From positions 16,175-80,174 of the forward strand of contig DASXYG010000123.1 in assembly GCA_036502625.1 (NCBI GenBank): a stretch of DNA of 64,000 nt. The letters are read 5' to 3'. The notes under the pieces are model-generated. The model had not been told where the DNA came from. It worked only from the letters and a program-made list of their open reading frames with translations, and searched no databases. How positions within the stretch are numbered: the stretch's first letter is position 1; the number at the start of each line of letters is the position of its first letter. Of this stretch, positions 24,664 through 31,758 are shown one piece after another. The stretch is from DASXYG01 sp036502625. Lineage in GTDB: Bacteria; Actinomycetota; Actinomycetes; Streptosporangiales; Streptosporangiaceae. Position numbers and translations under genes: made by a program.

Positions 24664-25859
24664 CCCTCCGCGAGCGCGCGCATCGCGGCCAGCCGCGGCC
24701 CGCGCTTGGCCGGGGCGTCGAGGCTCGACCCCTTGGCGTCGCCGAGCTGGTCGCGGACGAACGCCTCGGTCCGCTCGACCGCCGCGCGCAGCGCGTCCGC
24801 GTCCGCCGGCGGGCCGAACGACGCCCACACGATGGCGTCCGCCTCGGGGTCGTAGTCCCACAGCCCGGCGAGCCGCCCCCGGTCGACGATGCCCTGCGCG
24901 GGGAGATCGGTGAGCCCGCCCATGCGGTGGGCGCCGAGCGCGCGGTCGCGGTCGGCGGCGTCGAGCAGCGACGGGAGGTCGCGGCGCAGCAGCGCGATGC
25001 CGTCCAGCCAGCCCACCAGCGCGTACGCGGGGTCCGCCGGGGGAGTGAAGGCGTCGTACGCGGCGGCGTCGTCGGGGAACGCGAGCGGCGGGTCGTCGGC
25101 GCCGGCCGCGAGCGGCACCAGCCCGAGCTCCGCGACCGCCGCCTTCACCCGCGCGGCGGTGAAGCCGGAGAACCAGCGGAACTCGGCCGGGCGCGCGCCG
25201 CCCGTCCACGCCCAGTAGCGGCGGGCCAGCTCCACCGCCGCCTCGTCGGGATCCGGCCCGCCCGCGGCCACCGGCGACGGCGACCAGCGCGCGTAGGCGT
25301 ACCGCTGGCGGTCGAGCCGGCCGTCGAGGGAGACACGGCGGATCGCGCCGTCGGCCTGCAGCAGCCCCAGCGCCACCGGCAGCGTCGTGGAGACGCCCTT
25401 GCGCTTGCCCGCCTCGCCGAGGCTGCGCACGGCGTCGCCGAGCCGCTGCCGCAGCGCACGCGGGTCCAGCGGCCCGCCCGCGGCGTCGAGCTCGCCGAGG
25501 ACGCGCTCGCCCAGGGCGTCCAGCTCCGCGCGCGGCACGCCGAGCCTCTCGCACACGGCCGCCTCCGCACGCGCGGCGGCGCCGCCGACGGCGAGCCCGA
25601 GCGCGTAGTCGGCGGCGGGCAGGACGTAGACGCAGCCGCGCGCGCTCGGCAGCTCGTGGACCGCGACGTCGGCGATGGCGGTGTCCGCCTCCGCGCGGCC
25701 GACGCCGGCGCGGGCGAACATCTGGAGGTACGGGTTGACGCCGCCGACCGACCGCGCCCAGCCCGTACGGGCCAGCACCTCGGCGGGGCCGGCGCCCTTC
25801 GCCGATCCGTCGAGCCACTGGCGGTGCGCCCACCAGGCGCGCAGCTTCGCGGTCTCCAT
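24660..25859 (-). CDS. Winged-helix DNA-binding protein, AlkZ/YcaQ-like (HTH_42) family
   Basis: A 399-residue protein of the HTH_42 group, which includes AlkZ and YcaQ, DNA glycosylases that unhook crosslinks. Seen: an N-terminal winged-helix segment, the YVLPAADYALGLAVG and AYARWSPSP blocks, EFRWFSGFTAARV, a GWLDGIALLRRDL strand pair, and a C-terminal GLWDYDPEADAIVWASFG region as in AlkZ. The Gln-based catalytic motif expected near residue 40 is not visible; VGGVNPYLQMFAR stands there. It may be a non-canonical glycosylase or only a DNA-binding protein. It shares 4 bp with the signal peptidase 3' end. Confidence 0.8.
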   Translation of the reverse strand: METAKLRAWWAHRQWLDGSAKGAGPAEVLARTGWARSVGGVNPYLQMFARAGVGRAEADTAIADVAVHELPSARGCVYVLPAADYALGLAVGGAAARAEAAVCERLGVPRAELDALGERVLGELDAAGGPLDPRALRQRLGDAVRSLGEAGKRKGVSTTLPVALGLLQADGAIRRVSLDGRLDRQRYAYARWSPSPVAAGGPDPDEAAVELARRYWAWTGGARPAEFRWFSGFTAARVKAAVAELGLVPLAAGADDPPLAFPDDAAAYDAFTPPADPAYALVGWLDGIALLRRDLPSLLDAADRDRALGAHRMGGLTDLPAQGIVDRGRLAGLWDYDPEADAIVWASFGPPADADALRAAVERTEAFVRDQLGDAKGSSLDAPAKRGPRLAAMRALAEG

Positions 25860-25896
25860 GCCGTCGGCCTTTCGTGCGTGCGGGTCGGACGGGCGG

Positions 25897-26352
25897 TCAG
25901 ACGAGGCGGTCCAGGATGTCGGCCAGGCGTTCGAGCAGCGGGACGGCCAGCTCGCGCTCGGCGCCGGACAGCTCCGACCACAACACCACCATGCTGTCGG
26001 CGATCTCGTCCTGCTTTTCGCGGAGCAGCTTGCGGCCGTGGGTCGTCAGGCCGACGGTGATGCCGCGGCGGTCGCGGTCGGCGGGGCGGCGGTTGATCAG
26101 CCCGCCGCGTTCGAGGCCGCCGAGGGACCGGGTGACGGTCGGCTGCGCGAGCCCGGCGGCGTCGGCGATCGCGCCGACCCCCTGGTCGCCCGCGGCCTGG
26201 ACGGCGAGCAGGATGGCGAGCTGCGGGACCGAGACCTCCGGCATGCGCCGCTGCAGCCGGGTGCCGCTGCGCCTGCTGGCCTGCACCAGCCGGATCAGCG
26301 CCTGCGTCAGCTCGCGCACCGCGGCCTCGTCGCCGATGCCGTTGGCCGCCAT
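25897..26352 (-). CDS. MarR family transcription regulator
   Basis: About 151 residues from ATG 26352, the usual MarR length; in-frame GTG and TTG codons further upstream (to 26424) are possible starts. Winged-helix core: SVPQLAILLAVQAAG, IADAAGLAQPTVTRSLGGLE (recognition helix), GLINRRPADRDRRGITVGLT (wing). MarR dimers bind palindromes of about 20 bp and release them when a ligand binds. A perfect 22-bp palindrome at 26467-26488, in the gap before the divergent universal-stress gene, is its likely operator. It may control both genes. Confidence 0.9.
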   Translation of the reverse strand: MAANGIGDEAAVRELTQALIRLVQASRRSGTRLQRRMPEVSVPQLAILLAVQAAGDQGVGAIADAAGLAQPTVTRSLGGLERGGLINRRPADRDRRGITVGLTTHGRKLLREKQDEIADSMVVLWSELSGAERELAVPLLERLADILDRLV

Positions 26353-26466
26353 GGCCCGGTCCCCCGCGACCGCGGCCTCCGCCCCGTCTCCCACCACCCG
26401 CACCTCCCGCTCCCTACCCCCCAATCAATCACACCAGTCCGTCGCTGTGGCATGTCACCTATAGCC

Positions 26467-26488
26467 AGTACATAGCAAGCTATGTACT
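26467..26488. promoter_or_regulatory. Perfect palindromic operator between marR and universal-stress genes
   Basis: Arms AGTACATAGC (26467-26476) and GCTATGTACT (26479-26488) with spacer AA: 10 bp each and perfectly symmetric. Its size and position between divergent marR and stress-protein genes fit a MarR-dimer site that blocks promoters on one or both sides. Confidence 0.75.
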
Positions 26489-26521
26489 CTGGGGGCGATG
26501 GCGGACGATCGAGGGGATCAT

Positions 26522-27007
26522 ATGGCGTTGCCGCAACCTCGGACACCGCGGCGTACGACCGACCACGGCGACGGCTCGGTCGTCGTGGGGGTCGACGGCG
26601 GTCCGTCCGGACGTGCCGCGCTCGACGTGGCCGCCGACGATGTGGCCGATACCGGCGCCGACGTCGTCGCCGTGCACGTACGCCGCCGCATGACGACCGG
26701 CGAGTGCTTCGCGATGACCGCCGGCATGCTGTGCGCCTACGCCGGCGAATGGCGCGACGACGTGGAGCTCCAGGCCTGGCTGGACTGCGTCCAGCACCTG
26801 GAGACCAAGGGCGTGCGATGGCGCTTCCAAGCCGTGACCGGCGATCCGGTCCGCGCCCTGCGCGTCGCCGCCGACAGCCTCGGCGCCGGTGCCGTCTACG
26901 CTGGCATCCGCGACCGCGGCCCGCTGGCCGCCCACCTCCACCGCTGCCCGGCGCGCGACCTCGTGCACAGCTCGCCGGACCTCATCAGGCTCGCCCGCTA
27001 CACCTGA
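26522..27007 (+). CDS. Universal stress protein (UspA) family, degenerate nucleotide site
   Basis: About 161 residues from ATG 26522, preceded at 5 nt by GAGGGG; ATG 26498 is an in-frame alternative without a ribosome site. The N-terminal Usp strand-loop-helix is clear: SVVVGVDGGPSGRAALDVAA and GADVVAVHVRR. The C-terminal ATP-binding glycine motif (GxxGxxG followed by Ser/Thr) of ATP-type Usp proteins is replaced by AGIRDRGPLAAHLHRCPARD, so nucleotide binding is doubtful. It stands divergent from the marR gene across a perfect palindrome and is followed by a strong terminator. Confidence 0.82.
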   Translation: MALPQPRTPRRTTDHGDGSVVVGVDGGPSGRAALDVAADDVADTGADVVAVHVRRRMTTGECFAMTAGMLCAYAGEWRDDVELQAWLDCVQHLETKGVRWRFQAVTGDPVRALRVAADSLGAGAVYAGIRDRGPLAAHLHRCPARDLVHSSPDLIRLARYT

Positions 27008-27020
27008 GCAGGGTGCCCGC

Positions 27021-27069
27021 CAAGGCCCAGCCGTGTCCGCCCCAAGCGCGTGATCACGGCTGGGCCTTG
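27021..27069 (+). terminator. Long perfect hairpin after universal-stress gene
   Basis: Perfect 15-bp arms CAAGGCCCAGCCGTG (27021-27035) and CACGGCTGGGCCTTG (27055-27069) with a 19-nt loop, 13 bp after the stop. Very stable; most likely the terminator of the stress gene. Confidence 0.75.
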
Positions 27070-27107
27070 ACATACGCACGGGTAGGTCGTCCTATGAACC
27101 ACATAGA

Positions 27108-27140
27108 GCCAAGTTCTAGAAAATAAATCTAAAACTTGGC
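27108..27140. promoter_or_regulatory. 13-bp inverted repeat upstream of MFS gene
   Basis: Arms GCCAAGTTCTAGA (27108-27120) and TCTAAAACTTGGC (27128-27140) match at 12 of 13 positions around AAATAAA. This A/T-rich block stands out in GC-rich DNA and ends 65 bp before the MFS start. It could be an operator for an unlinked repressor or a second 3'-end hairpin. Confidence 0.55.
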
Positions 27141-27205
27141 CTAAAGCGCGCTCGCGAGCCGAACTACGGGGGATCCAGTAGCCGTCCATCGCGAGGTGAC
27201 TTCCC

Positions 27206-28621
27206 GTGACCGACGACCGACCCCATTCCTCCCCGGACACCGGACCGACCACGACGACGACCCGCGGCGGGCACATCGCCGCGCGCATCGACCGCCTCCC
27301 GCTGACCCGTGTGCAGTACCTGCTCGCCGCGATCACCCAGGTGTACTGGGGCATGCTGATCGACACCGACGGCCTGGTGGGGCGGCTGTACCCGTTCGTG
27401 TGGGAGCCCCAGGGCATGTCCACGTTCCAGTTCTCGGTGCTGCTCGCCGGCAACATCGGCGCCGGCATCCTCTCCGGGCAGTACCTCGGCGGGTTCCTGT
27501 CCGACCGCTTCGGCCGCAAGAAGATCCTTGTGGCGTCCGCGGTGGCCGACGCGATCTTCTTGTGGCCGATCGCGCACACGTCCGACTTCTGGTGGCTGTT
27601 GCTGTGGAACTACCTGTACGGCGCCGGCCTCGGCCTGATGCTGTCCACCAACAACGTGTACCTGCACGAGATCGCGCCGCCGAACATGCGGCACCGGCTC
27701 GCGATGCGCACGCAGTTGATCACCGCGGTGTGCGCCATCGTGCCGGGTGTGCTCGGCCTGATGTTCGTACCGGAGAACTGGCGGTGGTTCATCTACGTCC
27801 TGGTGATCATCCAGTTGGTGGTGGTGACGCCGCTCGGGCTGTTCTTCCTGCCGGAGTCGCCGCGCTGGCTGGAGTCGAAGGGCCGGACCGAGGAGGCCGA
27901 CCGGATCGTCTCGCGCTGGGAGGCCAGGATCGAGCGGAGCCACGGCCCGCTGCCGGAGCCGGACCTCAGCCGCAACCCGGTCGTGCAGACGAAGAAGGTG
28001 CCGCTGCGCGAGCTGTTCCGCGGGCAGTACGGCAAGCGCATCCTGCTGATCATGATCGTGTGGAGCCTGGCGTACGCCGGGATCGTGTACGGCGCCTCGT
28101 CGTACCTGCCGACCTACCTGGTCGACAACCACTGGTCATCCGATGAGGTGTTCCTCTGGGTGTCGATCATCGCGGCGCTGACCCGGGTGGGCGGCTTCTA
28201 CATCGCCTCGTTCACCGGCGAACGGGTGGAACGCAAGAAGTTCCTGATGACGGTCGGCATCGCGTGGGCGGCGCTGTTCTGCCTGCTGCTGGTCTTCCAC
28301 GGGAAACCCGCGCAGATCATCATCATCCTGGTGGCGCTGCCGCTGGGCACGCTGTGGCTGTTCAACATGTACAACTACACGTCGCAGGCGTTCCCGACGC
28401 GGTTCCGCTCGGCGGGCTACTCGTGGAGCAACGGCATCGGGCACACGGCGGCGGTGTGGGGGCCGATGCTGATCGCGCCGCTGTTCGCGCTGACCGCGCA
28501 CCAGGGCCACTGGGGCTGGATCCTGTGGGTGGCGCTGCCGGGCGCGGTGCTCCCGTCGCTGCTCATCGGGAAGTTCGGCATCAAGCAGCGCGGCCAGACA
28601 TTGGAGGAGACCGCGACCTAG
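27206..28621 (+). CDS. MFS transporter, sugar-porter-like
   Basis: A 471-residue, 12-helix transporter starting at GTG 27206, 7 nt after GAGGTG. Motifs: GGFLSDRFGRKKILV (loop 2-3), YLHEIAPPNMRHRLAMRTQL, and the sugar-porter-like LPESPRWLESKGRTEEADRI at the end of helix 6. The second half has FTGERVERKKFL and QAFPTRFRSAGYS. Members carry sugars, polyols or aromatic acids with protons. The N-terminal 25 residues are Thr/Pro-rich and cytoplasmic. It sits alone between two strong terminators, behind a large inverted repeat that may hold its operator. Confidence 0.92.
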   Translation: MTDDRPHSSPDTGPTTTTTRGGHIAARIDRLPLTRVQYLLAAITQVYWGMLIDTDGLVGRLYPFVWEPQGMSTFQFSVLLAGNIGAGILSGQYLGGFLSDRFGRKKILVASAVADAIFLWPIAHTSDFWWLLLWNYLYGAGLGLMLSTNNVYLHEIAPPNMRHRLAMRTQLITAVCAIVPGVLGLMFVPENWRWFIYVLVIIQLVVVTPLGLFFLPESPRWLESKGRTEEADRIVSRWEARIERSHGPLPEPDLSRNPVVQTKKVPLRELFRGQYGKRILLIMIVWSLAYAGIVYGASSYLPTYLVDNHWSSDEVFLWVSIIAALTRVGGFYIASFTGERVERKKFLMTVGIAWAALFCLLLVFHGKPAQIIIILVALPLGTLWLFNMYNYTSQAFPTRFRSAGYSWSNGIGHTAAVWGPMLIAPLFALTAHQGHWGWILWVALPGAVLPSLLIGKFGIKQRGQTLEETAT

Positions 28622-28635
28622 CCGTGCGGTACGCG

Positions 28636-28666
28636 GACGGCCCCGGCGCGATGTGCCGGGGCCGTC
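28636..28666. terminator. Bidirectional hairpin between convergent genes
   Basis: Perfect 12-bp arms GACGGCCCCGGC (28636-28647) and GCCGGGGCCGTC (28655-28666) with a 7-nt loop, between the MFS stop and the L,D-transpeptidase stop. It can serve both strands. Confidence 0.75.
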
Positions 28667-28683
28667 GGTGCGTACGGGTCGTA

Positions 28684-29874
28684 CTAGTGGAGGGCGGAGC
28701 CCTTCCTCCACTGCTTCCACGGCATCTGCCAGTAGCCCCAGCCGTTGTCGGGCTCGAGCTTGCGCGGGGTGCCGGTGACGATCACGATGTCGCCGCGCTT
28801 GGCGAACTTGTAGAACCACTCGGCGTCGGCGGGCGGCGAGTTGATGCAGCCGTGGCTGACGTTCGTGTGGCCCTGCGCCCAGACGGTGCTCGGCATGGAG
28901 TGGATGTACTCACCGGAGTTGGAGATCCGGACGGCGTAGTTGATCAGCTCGCTGTAGTAGCCGGGCTGGCCCTTGGAGATGCCGGGGGAGACCATCCGCA
29001 CGGGGTTGCCGCGGTCCATCGTGAGGTGGATGCCGCTGGTCGTGTAGTACTTGTAGACCCCGCCGCGGCCCGCGCTGATCGGCCAGTGGCGGATCTTCTT
29101 GCCGTCCTGGTAGACGCGGAGCTGGTGGCTCGTCGTGCTGGCCTTGACGATCACCTTGTGCTTGATCTGGAACTTCAGGTGGAAGTTCTTCGTGCCGTAC
29201 ATGTTCTTCGCCGCGCGCACGCCGCGCAGGTGGGCGTACAGCTCGACCTTCTCGCCCTTGGGCCAGTAGTGGCGCGGCCGGTAGATGACGTTGGAGCTGT
29301 CCACCCAGCGCCAGCCGCCCTCGACCTTCTTGGACATCTTGACCTCGAGGGCCTTCTCGACCTTGGCCTTGTTCGAGATCGGGGAGCTGAACTGGAGCAT
29401 GATCGGCATGCCCGCGCCGACGGTCTCCTTGTTGTTCGGCCCGAGGGAGATGACGTTGAAGGTGTTCTTCGCGGCCATCGTGGTGAACGTGCTCGTGGAG
29501 GTCGCGGCCTTGTTCTTGGCGTTGACCGCGGTGACGTTCACGGTGTACTCGGTCTTCGGGCTGAGGGTCCACTTGGACTCCCAGGTGGTGTTGCCCGGGC
29601 CCATCGTGCCCTCGACCTTGGGCCGCTTCTCGGCGGTCACCTTGACGGTCTGGATCTTTCCGTTCGCGACCTGCACCTTGACCGGGATATCCGGTCGTAC
29701 GTGATCGGTGCCCGTCGCGGGCGTGACGGTGATCTTGGCGTCGGCGGACGCCGGATCGTTGCTGCTGGCCGCGGACCCGCTGCTCTGACATGCCGCGGCC
29801 AGCGCGAGCGGTAGGACAGCGGCGAGTGCGCCCACCAACCCGACGCGCCGCCGGCCACCTGCGATCTGGCCCAC
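28684..29874 (-). CDS. L,D-transpeptidase lipoprotein (Ig-like plus YkuD domains)
   Basis: A 396-residue envelope enzyme starting at GTG 29874, 6 nt after GGGGAGG. The signal sequence ends at a lipobox-like LAAAC (Cys29). Two Ig-like domains (residues about 45-240) precede the YkuD catalytic domain. The active site TNVSHGCINSPP carries Cys343 and the adjacent His. L,D-transpeptidases make 3-3 crosslinks in peptidoglycan and are the target of carbapenems in actinobacteria. The domain order matches mycobacterial LdtMt2-type proteins. It ends in an aromatic tail (WGYWQMPWKQWRKG). Divergent from the molybdoenzyme operon. Confidence 0.94.
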   Translation of the reverse strand: MGQIAGGRRRVGLVGALAAVLPLALAAACQSSGSAASSNDPASADAKITVTPATGTDHVRPDIPVKVQVANGKIQTVKVTAEKRPKVEGTMGPGNTTWESKWTLSPKTEYTVNVTAVNAKNKAATSTSTFTTMAAKNTFNVISLGPNNKETVGAGMPIMLQFSSPISNKAKVEKALEVKMSKKVEGGWRWVDSSNVIYRPRHYWPKGEKVELYAHLRGVRAAKNMYGTKNFHLKFQIKHKVIVKASTTSHQLRVYQDGKKIRHWPISAGRGGVYKYYTTSGIHLTMDRGNPVRMVSPGISKGQPGYYSELINYAVRISNSGEYIHSMPSTVWAQGHTNVSHGCINSPPADAEWFYKFAKRGDIVIVTGTPRKLEPDNGWGYWQMPWKQWRKGSALH

Positions 29875-30159
29875 CCGGTACCTCCCCTGGCACGACCGCC
29901 CCGCAGGCGACGTGCAACTGAAAACGATCTTTAGCCCGACCTACTGAACGAAGTGGGGCCAAAACATCTTAGACCCGCGAGGGGTACCCAGGCTCCAGCT
30001 TCGACAGCTTCTGTCCCCACCGACGCACGGCTCTACGCTGCGGTTCCGTGATCTTCGTCCGTCCGGTGACCGGGACCGGCCAATCGTCGGAATCTATCAG
30101 GAGCCGCCGCGCATAGGCCGAGCTTATGGGGGCATCGGCCGAGCCTGGGTTGGCGGTGC
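29875..30159. other. Intergenic region between L,D-transpeptidase and molybdoenzyme operon
   Basis: About 285 bp without a supportable gene. The part near the transpeptidase (29920-29975) is less GC-rich and carries two TANNNT-like candidates on the minus strand. GGCCGAGC occurs twice near 30117 and 30137. No RNA gene recognised. Confidence 0.45.
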
Positions 30160-30219
30160 TTGGTGAGCGTACACGGGCGATCTAGCGTCGGGGAGCGCGG
30201 CCCCGGACCCGCGGGTCCG
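30160..30219 (+). promoter_or_regulatory. Sigma70-like promoter and palindrome before the molybdoenzyme operon
   Basis: TTGGTG (30160-30165), 17 nt, TAGCGT (30183-30188): a housekeeping-type promoter. Just after it is a 16-bp perfect palindrome at 30204-30219 with core GGACCCGCGGGTCC, ending 4 bp before the GAGAGGAG ribosome site. The palindrome could be an operator or a 5' hairpin. Confidence 0.5.
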
Positions 30220-30234
30220 CCTGAGAGGAGTCCC

Positions 30235-31749
30235 GTGCGGTACGGATTCGCCATCGACCAGCGCACCTGCATCGGCTGCCACGCCTGCACGGTGGCGTGC
30301 AAGACCGAGCACGAGGTCCCGGTCGGGCAGTTCCGCACGTGGGTGAAGTACGTGGAGTCCGGCACGTACCCCGACACCACGCGCAGGTTCGGCGTCATGC
30401 GCTGCAACCACTGCACCGACGCGCCGTGCGTGAAGGCGTGCCCGACCCACGCGCTGTTCACCCGCGACGACGGCATCGTCGACTTCGACAAGGACAACTG
30501 CATCGGCTGCAAGACCTGCATGCAGGCCTGCCCGTACGACGCCATCTACATCGACGAGGAGACCCACACCGCGGCCAAGTGCAACTTCTGCGCCCACCGC
30601 GTGGACGCCGGGCTCGAACCGGCGTGCGTGGTGGTGTGCCCGACGCACTCGATCTGGGTCGGCGACCTCGACGACGCCTCAAGCGGCATCGCCGGGCTGG
30701 TGCGCGACAACCCGGTCGCCGTGCGCGCGCCGGAGCAGGACACCGGCCCGAACGTCTTCTACCTCGGCGCCGACCGCGCGGTGCTCGACCCGCTGGAGGC
30801 GCCCGCCGACGCGACGTACATCTACGCCACGCCGGACGCGCAGCGCGCCGCGACCGCCGCGGAGATCGCCGCCGAGGCCGACGGTGACGCGCGGCTCACC
30901 CTGAACACCGCGCATCCGCGCCCGTGGGGCTGGCGGGTGTGGACGTACATGTGGACCAAGGCGGTCGGCGCGGGCGCGCTCGGGCTGGCCGCGCTGGCCG
31001 GGCTGCTCGGCGTGCCGCTCGGCGCCGCCGGGTCGGTCGCCGCGCCCGCGCTGGCCGTCGTCATGACGGCGCTGACGGCGCTGCTGCTCGTGTGGGACCT
31101 CAAGCGGCCCGAGCGGTTCCTCTACATCCTGCTGAGACCGAACCCCCGGTCGTGGCTGATGTGGGGGTCGTGGGTGCTGATCGGGTTCTCCGGCGTGGGC
31201 CTGGCGCTGCTGGCGTGCGGGGTGTTCGACGTGGCCGGGCCGCTGACCGTACTGCGCTGGCTCGCGCTCCCGGCCGCCGCGCTGGCCGCCGGCTACACCG
31301 CGTTCCTGTTCGGGCAGGCGGAGGGGCGCGACCTCTGGCAGTCGCCGGTGCTGTTCTGGCACCTGCTCGCCCAGGCGGCCACGGTCGGCGGCGGCGCGCT
31401 GCTGGTCGCGGCCCCGGTGCTGGGGGTGCCGGCGTCCGGCGAGCGGTTCCTGACGCGGGCGTTCGTCCTGGCCGCGGTGGCGAACCTGCTGGTGCTGGCG
31501 ATCGAGTACGCCGGAAAGCACGCCTCGCGGTCGGCCGCGCTCGCCGCGCACATGCTCACCCGCGGCCGCTACGCGCGCTGGTTCTGGTCCGCGGCCGCCC
31601 TCACCGCCCTGGCCGCGGTCCTCGCCGCGCTCGGCTGGTCCGGCACGGCGCCGGTCCTCGGGCTGGTGTCCGGCGTGCTGGCCCAGCCCGCGCTGCTCGC
31701 GTACGAGCGGGTCTTCGTACGGGCCGGGCAGGACGTTCCCCTTTCTTAG
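30235..31749 (+). CDS. Fused [4Fe-4S] ferredoxin subunit and NrfD-type membrane anchor of a molybdoenzyme
   Basis: A 504-residue protein from GTG 30235 with GAGAGGAG 4 nt upstream. Residues 1-190 are the electron-transfer subunit, with four Cys clusters including CIGCHACTVACK (Cys12/15/18/22), CNHCTDAPCVKACP and CIGCKTCMQACP. Residues about 240-500 form an NrfD-like quinone-binding domain of about eight helices, with the typical DLKRPERFLYILLRPNPRSWL loop. In most CISM complexes these are separate B and C subunits; here they are one chain. It moves electrons between the quinone pool and the catalytic subunit encoded 9 bp downstream. No signal peptide, so the Fe-S domain should face the cytoplasm. 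Confidence 0.92.
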   Translation: MRYGFAIDQRTCIGCHACTVACKTEHEVPVGQFRTWVKYVESGTYPDTTRRFGVMRCNHCTDAPCVKACPTHALFTRDDGIVDFDKDNCIGCKTCMQACPYDAIYIDEETHTAAKCNFCAHRVDAGLEPACVVVCPTHSIWVGDLDDASSGIAGLVRDNPVAVRAPEQDTGPNVFYLGADRAVLDPLEAPADATYIYATPDAQRAATAAEIAAEADGDARLTLNTAHPRPWGWRVWTYMWTKAVGAGALGLAALAGLLGVPLGAAGSVAAPALAVVMTALTALLLVWDLKRPERFLYILLRPNPRSWLMWGSWVLIGFSGVGLALLACGVFDVAGPLTVLRWLALPAAALAAGYTAFLFGQAEGRDLWQSPVLFWHLLAQAATVGGGALLVAAPVLGVPASGERFLTRAFVLAAVANLLVLAIEYAGKHASRSAALAAHMLTRGRYARWFWSAAALTALAAVLAALGWSGTAPVLGLVSGVLAQPALLAYERVFVRAGQDVPLS

Positions 31750-31758
31750 GAGTCCCTT

